Of a DNA stretch of 6,233 nucleotides, positions 1 to 5,598 are shown in pieces. Position 1 is the stretch's first letter; each line of letters starts with the position of its first letter. The stretch lies in the NCBI GenBank assembly GCA_000432175.1, contig HF989517.1, positions 11,543-17,775 of the forward strand. Reading direction: 5' to 3'. The position numbers and the translations under genes are program-made. The DNA comes from Eubacterium sp. CAG:786 (GTDB lineage Bacteria > Bacillota > Clostridia > Oscillospirales > Ruminococcaceae). The notes below the pieces were generated by a model, which saw only the letters and a program-made list of their open reading frames with translations, did not search any database and was not told the origin of the DNA.

Positions 1-599
1 TCGCGAAGATTCCGCTCACCGGAATGTACAACGTCAGCAACGCGGTGCAGGCGGCGGTCATGTGCCATCTGCTTGGCTTCCCGATGGAAGAGGTACTGAC
101 GGCGCTGGAGAAGTCGCCGGGGGTTTCTGGGCGGCTGGAAACGATATATCAGGGTGATTTCACGGTGCTGAGGGACTACGCCCACACCGGCGACGGTCTG
201 GAGAAGCTCCTTTCAACGCTTAAACCGCTGGCAAGGAACCGGCTTGTTGCGGTGTTCGGTGCAGCCGGAGAGCGCGACGCGGGCAAACGTCCCGAGATGG
301 GCAGGATAGCCGCTAAGTACGCCGACAGGCTCATCATAACTACTGATAACCCTCGCCACGAGCCGGGTCAGCAGACGATAGACGATGTTCGCCGCGGGGT
401 GCCGGAGGGCATCGACTGCGAGGAATACACCGACCGCAGGCAGGCGATACACCGGGCGCTTGAAACGGCACAGCCGGGCGACCTGATAGCGCTGTGCGGC
501 AAGGGTCACGAAGATTACCAGGCGATAGGGGACGAAAACGTCCCGTTCAACGAGCGCGAAATAGTGCTGGAATGGCTGGGCGCGCACGGAATAAACTAA
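1..599 (+). CDS. murE: UDP-N-acetylmuramyl-tripeptide synthetase MurE, C-terminal part (5' truncated by window edge)
   Basis: Cytoplasmic ATP-dependent ligase that adds the third stem-peptide residue to UDP-MurNAc-L-Ala-D-Glu. The reading frame is already open at base 3 and runs to TAA at 597-599. It shows about 198 residues, roughly the last 40% of a family of about 490, and covers the end of the central domain and the C-terminal Mur ligase domain. Visible motifs are LTGMYNVSNA (nt 18-47), GRLE (near 132), DYAHTGDG (174-197), FGAAGERDAGKRPEMG (near 255-302), DNPRHE (345-362) and GKGHEDYQ (498-521). DNPR is the substrate-selecting motif of meso-diaminopimelate-adding MurE enzymes, whereas lysine-adding enzymes differ there; meso-DAP is therefore inferred. 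DYAHTGDG has Gly where most family members have Pro. The stop overlaps the murF ribosome binding site, which suggests translational coupling. The ATG at 24 is internal, not the gene start. Confidence 0.96.
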   Translation, partial: AKIPLTGMYNVSNAVQAAVMCHLLGFPMEEVLTALEKSPGVSGRLETIYQGDFTVLRDYAHTGDGLEKLLSTLKPLARNRLVAVFGAAGERDAGKRPEMGRIAAKYADRLIITTDNPRHEPGQQTIDDVRRGVPEGIDCEEYTDRRQAIHRALETAQPGDLIALCGKGHEDYQAIGDENVPFNEREIVLEWLGAHGIN

Positions 600-604
600 G
601 GTGG
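598..604 (+). promoter_or_regulatory. Ribosome binding site of murF
   Basis: AAGGTGG lies six bases before the ATG at 611 and differs by one base from the consensus AAGGAGG. It overlaps the murE stop codon at 597-599. It fixes the murF start at 611 and not at in-frame starts further upstream inside murE. Confidence 0.8.
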
Positions 605-610
605 TGCGAT

Positions 611-1954
611 ATGTTTACTGCAAGTGAAATAGCGGAAGTCACCGGGGGAAGGCTCATCGGCGCGGACGTCACCGTGACCGGGGTCTCCACCGACACCCGC
701 ACTATAGAAAAGGGAATGCTTTTCGTGGCAGTCAGGGGCGAAAGCTTCGACGGAAACGACTTTATCGACGCAGCGGCTGAAAAGGGCGCGTCTGCGGTGA
801 TATCCGACCGTGAGGAGGGCGCCGGGAGCCATTCCGTGACGGTGATACTGGTCAGGGACAGCCGCGCGGCTCAGCTTGCGCTGGCACGTCACCACCGCAT
901 GAAATTCCCGCTGAATCTGGTGGGAGTTACCGGCAGCGTGGGTAAGACTTCCACAAAGGATATGGTTTTCGCGGTGCTTTCGTCGCAGTTCAATACGCTG
1001 AAAACCGAGGGCAATTTCAACAACGATATCGGGCTTCCGCGCACGCTTTTCCGGCTGAATGAAAGCTACGGCGCGGCAGTGATCGAAATGGGAATGTCCG
1101 ACCTGGGCGAGATAAGCGTGCTTTCAGGGGCGGCAGTGCCTGATATCTGCATAATCACCAACATCGGCTGGTGCCACATTGAAAACCTCAAGACCCGCGA
1201 GAACATCCTCAGGGCAAAGCTGGAGATACTCGACGGCGCTTCTGAAAGCGCTCCGCTGATACTCAACGGGGACGACGAGTTCCTGAAAAACGTGGATATT
1301 CCCGGCAGGCGCATCGTGAAATACGGCAGGAGCGAGGGCTGCGACGTCCGCGCGGAAAACATCGTACAGAATGCGGACGGGCAGGAATTCGCGCTGTTAT
1401 ATCGTGGGAAGTCCTATGGCGCGAAGCTTCCGGTGGTCGGTGAGCACCACGTCATGAACGCGCTTGCCGCTTTCGCAGCGGGAATAGAAGCGGGAATGTC
1501 CCCGGAAGAGATAGTGCCCGCATTCATGCGGTATGAGGCGTCAGGAATGCGCCAGCGCGTTGAAAAGCGCGGTGATATCACGGTAATTCTGGACTGCTAC
1601 AACGCAAGTCCCACGTCCATGGAAAGCTCCCTTTCGGTGCTGGGTGGAATGTCCGTACCGGGCAGGAAGTGCGCAGTGCTGGGCGATATGCTGGAGTTAG
1701 GCGAGATGTCCGCGCAGCTTCATGCAGGGGTCGCTGACTACATCATGAAAAATGCGGACTGCGCGTTCCTTTACGGCGCTGAAATGGCTCACTGCCGTGA
1801 ACGGCTTGAGCGTGCCGGATTTGAGGTGCACCATTCCACCGACAAGGCTGCGCTGACAGCGGAGCTCCTGGAATGGCTCAGACCGGGGGACGCGGTGCTG
1901 TTCAAGGGCAGCCGCGGAATGCGCATGGAAGAGATCGCTGAAAAAGTGAAATAA
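611..1954 (+). CDS. murF: UDP-N-acetylmuramoyl-tripeptide--D-alanyl-D-alanine ligase MurF
   Basis: Cytoplasmic ATP-dependent ligase that joins D-Ala-D-Ala to the UDP-MurNAc tripeptide, giving the UDP-MurNAc-pentapeptide used by MraY. The protein is 447 residues, close to E. coli MurF (about 450). Three Mur ligase domains are recognisable. The N-terminal substrate domain (about 1-85) contains STDTR at 26-30. The central ATPase domain has the P-loop TGSVGKTST (107-115), TEGNFNNDIG (132-141), EMGMSDLGEI (159-168), TNIGWCHIENL (183-193), the likely carbamylated lysine K203 in RAKLEI, and NGDD (219-222). EHHVMNALAA (278-287) leads into the C-terminal domain with DCYNASPTSM (328-337), LGDMLELGE (357-365) and KGSRGMRMEE (432-441). 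The frame stays open upstream to 494 inside murE, but similarity and the ribosome binding site place the start at 611. It lies 11 nt after murE and 19 nt before mraY, consistent with one operon. Confidence 0.97.
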   Translation: MFTASEIAEVTGGRLIGADVTVTGVSTDTRTIEKGMLFVAVRGESFDGNDFIDAAAEKGASAVISDREEGAGSHSVTVILVRDSRAAQLALARHHRMKFPLNLVGVTGSVGKTSTKDMVFAVLSSQFNTLKTEGNFNNDIGLPRTLFRLNESYGAAVIEMGMSDLGEISVLSGAAVPDICIITNIGWCHIENLKTRENILRAKLEILDGASESAPLILNGDDEFLKNVDIPGRRIVKYGRSEGCDVRAENIVQNADGQEFALLYRGKSYGAKLPVVGEHHVMNALAAFAAGIEAGMSPEEIVPAFMRYEASGMRQRVEKRGDITVILDCYNASPTSMESSLSVLGGMSVPGRKCAVLGDMLELGEMSAQLHAGVADYIMKNADCAFLYGAEMAHCRERLERAGFEVHHSTDKAALTAELLEWLRPGDAVLFKGSRGMRMEEIAEKVK

Positions 1955-1962
1955 CAATAAAC

Positions 1963-1969
1963 GGGGAAG
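1963..1969 (+). promoter_or_regulatory. Ribosome binding site of mraY
   Basis: GGGGAAG lies four bases before the ATG at 1974, in a 19-nt spacer. It is a moderate match to the consensus with short spacing, and weaker than the sites of ftsW and murA. Confidence 0.55.
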
Positions 1970-1973
1970 AGTT

Positions 1974-3020
1974 ATGGTTATCTGGATAAGTGTGATAGCG
2001 GCGGCAGTGGCTTTCGGGCTGACATGGCTGGCGGGAGTGTGGTTCATTCCGTTTCTGCACAAGCTGAAATACGGGCAGACGATACTTGATATCGGTCCGA
2101 AGTGGCACAAGGCTAAAAAGCAGGGAACTCCCACCATGGGAGGTATCATGTTCATCATTGCGGTGAGCGTGTGCTTCGTGTGCGCGGTCCTGCTTTTCGG
2201 TCCGCTTGGCGGAAAGAATTTCGCAGGGGAGGACAGGATTGAACTCGTCCGCGCAGGCTCAGGGCTTGTGATGGCGGTGATGTTCGGATTTATGGGGTTC
2301 CTTGACGACTTCATCAAGGTTAAGAAAAAGCACAACGAGGGTCTGACGGTCATGCAGAAGATCGTCATTCAGGTGCTGATAATCGCGGCTTATTTCGCAA
2401 CGCTTTACCTCAGCGGAGTTACCCGCACGGCTATCATTTTCCCCTGGGGCTGGAACCTCGAGCTCGGCTGGCTTTACTACCCGATAATGGGCGTGGTGAT
2501 ACTGTATCTCGTGAATGCAGTCAATCTCACTGACGGCATCGACGGTCTGTGCTCCTGCGTGACTGTGGTTTACATGGCGACGTTCACCTGTATCGCGGGC
2601 ATTCTTGGCATGTTCTGCGAGAGCCTGCTCGCGCTGCTCACGGCGGGCGGCTGCATAGGCTTCCTGATGTGGAACTTCCCGCCTGCGAAGGTGTTCATGG
2701 GGGATACCGGTTCGATGTTCCTGGGGGGCGTCGTGTGCGCGCTTGGCGTCGGCTGCGGGGTGGAATTCCTCATGCTGATAGCGGCTCTGGTTTACATCTG
2801 CGAGGCGCTTTCGGTGGTAATTCAGGTGACTGTGTTCAAGATAACCAAGAAAATCTATCACACCAAAGAGGGCAAGCGCCTGTTCAAGATGACGCCTATC
2901 CATCACCACTTTGAACTGAGCGGCTGGAGCGAACTCAAGATAGACATAGTATTCTCGCTGACTGCACTTGCGCTGGGCGCATGCTCGGTGCTCATGGCAG
3001 TGAGCATGTTCTCAAGATGA
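1974..3020 (+). CDS. mraY: Phospho-N-acetylmuramoyl-pentapeptide-transferase MraY (lipid I synthase)
   Basis: Integral membrane enzyme that transfers phospho-MurNAc-pentapeptide from UDP to undecaprenyl phosphate on the inner face of the membrane, forming lipid I. The 348 residues match the usual family length, with about ten hydrophobic segments. All MraY signatures are present: GTPTMGG (51-57), the aspartate pair D111-D112 in FLDDFIKV, NAVNLTDGIDGL (181-192) with D187 and D190, NFPPAKVFMGDTGS (234-247) with D244, and the histidine motif MTPIHHHFELSGWSE (306-320). The paired aspartates, the third aspartate and the HHH loop are the metal- and substrate-binding residues known for the family, so the protein should be active. 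It lies between murF, which makes its substrate, and ftsW; murD, often found right after mraY, is not there. The ATG at 1974 gives the usual N-terminus directly before the first membrane segment. Confidence 0.98.
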   Translation: MVIWISVIAAAVAFGLTWLAGVWFIPFLHKLKYGQTILDIGPKWHKAKKQGTPTMGGIMFIIAVSVCFVCAVLLFGPLGGKNFAGEDRIELVRAGSGLVMAVMFGFMGFLDDFIKVKKKHNEGLTVMQKIVIQVLIIAAYFATLYLSGVTRTAIIFPWGWNLELGWLYYPIMGVVILYLVNAVNLTDGIDGLCSCVTVVYMATFTCIAGILGMFCESLLALLTAGGCIGFLMWNFPPAKVFMGDTGSMFLGGVVCALGVGCGVEFLMLIAALVYICEALSVVIQVTVFKITKKIYHTKEGKRLFKMTPIHHHFELSGWSELKIDIVFSLTALALGACSVLMAVSMFSR

Positions 3021-3029
3021 TCCATGGTC

Positions 3030-3036
3030 AGGAGGT
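3030..3036 (+). promoter_or_regulatory. Ribosome binding site deciding the ftsW start
   Basis: AGGAGGT, a perfect Shine-Dalgarno core, ends five bases before the ATG at 3042. An earlier in-frame ATG at 3024 lies before this site and has no comparable site of its own, so 3042 is preferred. Confidence 0.82.
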
Positions 3037-3041
3037 CAGAA

Positions 3042-4331
3042 ATGGCGGCAGACAGCAGGACTGTTAGGAACGGAGCCGTTCCCGGGCACAGCGGCGCACA
3101 CGGGTCGCAGGAAAGACCCACAAGGGGCAAGCAGGCTCCCGTAAAGAAAACCAAAGAGCCGCACAAATGGTGGATCTTCTACTGGGGCGGCAGCATTGAT
3201 ATCCCCATGCTGGTGATAACGCTGGTGCTGCTCGTGCTTGGCATAACGATGATGTTCTCGGCAAGCCACGCGCTTTCCTACCGCGACAATCAGGGCGACT
3301 CGTATCAGTACGCCACAAAGCAGGTGGGATTTGCAGTAGGCGGCCTTATCATGATGTTCGTGCTGAGCTTTGTGGATTACCGCATACTTATGCATGAATG
3401 GCACCCGACGTGGTTCGGAAAGAGGCGCACTGTTTCGCTGGCGCACGTTCTGCTGGTGCTTTCCATGGGACTTACCGCGCTGGTTATTCCTTTCGGCGTG
3501 CGCAACATCGAGGGCGGCCCCAAGCGCTGGCTTCCTGTTCCGGGACTGGGTACGTTCCAGCCGTCGGACGTGCTTAAGGTGGGGCTGATAATCTATCTTT
3601 CCTACTACATAGCGGTGAACTACAAGCAGATGCGGCACTTCGTGACGGGTATCGTAAAGCCGTTTCTGGTTTTCGGCGTGATCGTTGCGCTGCTTATGGC
3701 GCAGCCGCATTTCTCAGCGGTAGTCATCATGGGAGTTATCATGGTGTTCATGCTGTATATCGGAGGTATCAATATCAGGTATGCAGTCATGGCGCTGGCA
3801 GCAGGCGGTGTTTTGCTTCTGCTGGTTCTGCTGTTCTCGGACTACACCTACTTCTGGGACAGAATAGTCAATACTTTCGACCCCCTCGCCGACCCTTCAA
3901 AGGATACCTACCAGACGTATCAGGCAGTGCTTGCTGTGGGTTCAGGCGGTCTGTGGGGAAAGGGTTTCGATAATTCCACGCAGAAGTACTACTACCTGCC
4001 TGAAGCGCAGAACGACTTCGTTTACGCGGTGTGCTGCGAGGAATTCGGATTTATCGGCGGCGTTGTAATCATTCTGCTGTTTCTGATATTCGTGTTCCGC
4101 GGTTTCTATATCGGCAGAAAGTCGGACGACCGTCTGGGACTTATGCTGGCGACCGGAATTTCGCTGCAGGTAGGTCTGCAGGCGTTCCTGAATATAGGCG
4201 TAAACGTTTCTGCGGCGCCTAATACGGGTATTTCAATGCCGTTCTTCAGCTACGGTGGCACAGCGCTTTTCATGCTGCTGTGCGAAATAGGCGTCATGCT
4301 ATCGATATCAAGACGTGCAAAACTAAGTTGA
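3042..4331 (+). CDS. ftsW: SEDS-family peptidoglycan glycosyltransferase FtsW (or SpoVE paralogue)
   Basis: Polytopic membrane protein of the SEDS family. FtsW polymerises lipid II into glycan strands at the septum with a partner class B penicillin-binding protein; SpoVE does this for the spore cortex in endospore formers. The protein is 429 residues. The first 45 or so are polar and basic and probably cytoplasmic, followed by about ten membrane segments starting near residue 51. Diagnostic motifs are MFSAS (71-75), GGPKRW (158-163), FQPSDVLK (172-179), GKGFDNSTQKYYYLPEAQND (306-325), EEFGFIGG (333-340), NIGVN (384-388) and PFFSYGGTALF (400-410). D325 matches the aspartate shown to be essential in FtsW and RodA polymerases. 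The usual QPDLGT-like loop reads QPHFSA here (221-226). Sequence alone does not separate FtsW from SpoVE; the place beside murG fits either. The start at 3042 is set by AGGAGGT at 3030-3036. Confidence 0.93.
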   Translation: MAADSRTVRNGAVPGHSGAHGSQERPTRGKQAPVKKTKEPHKWWIFYWGGSIDIPMLVITLVLLVLGITMMFSASHALSYRDNQGDSYQYATKQVGFAVGGLIMMFVLSFVDYRILMHEWHPTWFGKRRTVSLAHVLLVLSMGLTALVIPFGVRNIEGGPKRWLPVPGLGTFQPSDVLKVGLIIYLSYYIAVNYKQMRHFVTGIVKPFLVFGVIVALLMAQPHFSAVVIMGVIMVFMLYIGGINIRYAVMALAAGGVLLLLVLLFSDYTYFWDRIVNTFDPLADPSKDTYQTYQAVLAVGSGGLWGKGFDNSTQKYYYLPEAQNDFVYAVCCEEFGFIGGVVIILLFLIFVFRGFYIGRKSDDRLGLMLATGISLQVGLQAFLNIGVNVSAAPNTGISMPFFSYGGTALFMLLCEIGVMLSISRRAKLS

Positions 4332-4339
4332 TATAAGGG

Positions 4340-4379
4340 ACTTTTGAAATTCCGCGAGGATATGCCGGTTTTCAGAAGT
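4340..4379 (+). promoter_or_regulatory. Imperfect hairpin in the ftsW-murG spacer, possible cis-acting RNA element
   Basis: The arms 4340-4349 and 4370-4379 can form ten consecutive pairs, one of them G-U (4344 with 4375). After a T-T mismatch (4350/4369), pairing resumes at 4351-4352 with 4367-4368. After a C-C mismatch it resumes again at 4354-4356 with 4363-4365, leaving a six-base loop at 4357-4362. No T tract follows, so it is not an ordinary intrinsic terminator. TTTCAG at 4370-4375 can instead pair with CTGAAA at 4388-4393, whose last bases belong to the murG ribosome binding site. Function is inferred and the fold was not computed. Confidence 0.4.
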
Positions 4380-4390
4380 ACTCATAACTG

Positions 4391-4397
4391 AAAGGTG
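4391..4397 (+). promoter_or_regulatory. Ribosome binding site of murG
   Basis: AAAGGTG ends seven bases before the ATG at 4405. It selects 4405 over the ATG at 4400, which meets a TGA at 4406 after only two codons. Its first three bases are part of CTGAAA at 4388-4393, which can pair with TTTCAG at 4370-4375. Confidence 0.75.
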
Positions 4398-4404
4398 ATA
4401 TGAT

Positions 4405-5538
4405 ATGAAAGCGATATTTGCAGCCGGCGGCACTGCCGGACACATCAATCCGGCTCTTGCCATTGCCGACAAGCTTAAAAGCGTGTTCCCGGAGGCAGAG
4501 ATACTGTTCATCGGCACTCCCCAGGGAATGGAATCGCGGCTGGTCACAAAGGCCGGCTATGAATTCGCGCCGGTGGAAATGGCGGGTTTTCAGCGCAGGA
4601 TATCCATTCAGAACATCGGCAGGAACGCCCGCGCCGCGTACCTTTACCTTTTCGCTGCAAAACACGCTGTCAGAAAGATACTCAAGGAATTCAGGCCGGA
4701 TATCGTCATAGGTACTGGCGGCTATGTCACGGGAACCGTTCTCGGGCAGGCAGCGGCACTGGGTATAAAGACAGTCACACATGAGAGCAATTCCTACCCC
4801 GGCATGGCTACCAGAATGCTGGCGAAAAAGGCAGACAAGGTGCTCCTTGCCACCGCGGACGCTGAAAAGTACCTCAGCAGCACCGAACACTGCGTTGTCA
4901 CGGGCAATCCGCTGCGTTCCAATATCGAGATAGAGGAACGTTCCGCGGCAAGAAAGCGCCTGGGGCTGCCCGACCAGTTCACGATATTGTCTTTCGGTGG
5001 GAGCCTGGGCGCGAACCGCATTACAGAGGCAGTTGCGGAACTCATCGCATGGGAGGAAAAAACCGGCGGCATAAACCACATACATTCCTACGGCGGAAAG
5101 GGCAGGGAGCTTTTCTATGGCGCTCTGGAGCAGAGCGGCGCGCACGAGGATAAGTCCAGGCACATTTTCAGGGACTACATCGACAACATGTACACCTGCA
5201 TGTGCGCGGCTGACCTGATAATTTCCCGCGCCGGCGCAATGACCATAACGGAACTCATGGCGATAGGCAGACCGGCTATCCTGGTGCCTTATCCCAACGC
5301 TGCGGAAAACCATCAGTATTACAACGCGCTGACGCTCAGCGACGCGCACGCTGCAATACTTATCGAGGACAAGGACCTCACAAAGGCGCGCCTTGTCGAG
5401 GAGGTCTCCGCGCTGTATAACGACCGCGGCAGGCTGGCTCTTATGGAGGAGAATTCCCGCAGGTCGGCAAAGAACGACGCAGCGGGCAGAATTCTCAGCG
5501 AGATACTCGACCTGCTGGGCGAAGAAGCAAAGTCCTGA
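4405..5538 (+). CDS. murG: UDP-N-acetylglucosamine--undecaprenyl-pyrophosphoryl-MurNAc-pentapeptide GlcNAc transferase MurG
   Basis: Peripheral membrane GT-B glycosyltransferase that adds GlcNAc from UDP-GlcNAc to lipid I, giving lipid II, the substrate of FtsW. The protein is 377 residues, slightly longer than E. coli MurG (355). The N-terminal acceptor domain begins with the glycine-rich loop GGTAGHINPALAIA (8-21) and has GTGGYV (103-108), HESNSYPG (126-133) and GNPLR (167-171). The C-terminal UDP-GlcNAc domain has FGGSLGANRI (197-206), SRAGAMTITEL (274-284) with E283 in the place of the ribose-binding glutamate, and PYPNAAENHQYYNA (295-308). These cover both nucleotide-sugar and acceptor signatures, so an active enzyme is expected. 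The first loop has Ala where GGTGGH is usual. It follows ftsW after 73 nt and precedes murA by 60 nt. Both gaps are longer than the others here and both can form hairpins. Confidence 0.97.
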   Translation: MKAIFAAGGTAGHINPALAIADKLKSVFPEAEILFIGTPQGMESRLVTKAGYEFAPVEMAGFQRRISIQNIGRNARAAYLYLFAAKHAVRKILKEFRPDIVIGTGGYVTGTVLGQAAALGIKTVTHESNSYPGMATRMLAKKADKVLLATADAEKYLSSTEHCVVTGNPLRSNIEIEERSAARKRLGLPDQFTILSFGGSLGANRITEAVAELIAWEEKTGGINHIHSYGGKGRELFYGALEQSGAHEDKSRHIFRDYIDNMYTCMCAADLIISRAGAMTITELMAIGRPAILVPYPNAAENHQYYNALTLSDAHAAILIEDKDLTKARLVEEVSALYNDRGRLALMEENSRRSAKNDAAGRILSEILDLLGEEAKS

Positions 5539-5552
5539 TAACCAAAAAACGA

Positions 5553-5589
5553 CCTCCGGCATACTATGGGAACATAGCAATGCGGGAGG
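5553..5589 (+). promoter_or_regulatory. Hairpin sequestering the murA ribosome binding site, putative translational control element
   Basis: The arms 5553-5562 and 5580-5589 pair at nine of ten positions, with a single G-G mismatch (5558/5584). After a small internal loop (5563 opposite 5578-5579), five more pairs form between 5564-5568 and 5573-5577. The cap is a GGAA tetraloop (5569-5572), which fits the stable GNRA class. The 5' arm starts with CCTCC, an anti-Shine-Dalgarno sequence, and pairs with GGAGG at 5585-5589 of the murA site. No T run follows on the + strand, so it is not a + strand terminator. Possible roles are translational coupling to murG, a switch, or an RNA-protein binding site; the sequence does not decide between them. 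Confidence 0.6.
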
Positions 5590-5591
5590 AG
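5584..5591 (+). promoter_or_regulatory. Ribosome binding site of murA
   Basis: GGGAGGAG ends seven bases before the ATG at 5599. It is one of the strongest sites in the window, yet bases 5585-5589 form the 3' base of the hairpin at 5553-5589, so it may be inaccessible when the RNA is folded. Confidence 0.82.
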
Positions 5592-5598
5592 TGATATT

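Noticed and set aside
494..610. A possible N-terminal extension of MurF, since the frame is open upstream inside murE.
   Set aside because: MurF homologues begin at about the residue encoded at 611, a good ribosome binding site precedes that ATG, and the extension would overlap murE by more than 100 bases.
1697..2368. A - strand open frame of about 223 codons across the murF-mraY junction.
   Set aside because: It is an antisense shadow of well-supported genes, with no recognisable motif.
3024..3041. An earlier ATG for ftsW, adding six residues.
   Set aside because: The strong AGGAGGT at 3030-3036 lies downstream of this ATG and is ideally placed for the ATG at 3042.
4332..4391. A short in-frame continuation after the ftsW stop (19 codons to TGA at 4389-4391), or a nine-codon leader ORF starting at ATG 4362.
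   Set aside because: An open run of this length is expected by chance. The only Shine-Dalgarno-like bases (4356-4360) are a single base from the ATG, too close for efficient initiation, and nothing suggests readthrough.
5544..5589. An intrinsic terminator in the murG-murA spacer.
   Set aside because: No T run follows the hairpin on the + strand. A run of six A at 5544-5549 would give a U tract on the - strand, but no - strand gene leads into it, so at most it would stop antisense transcripts.
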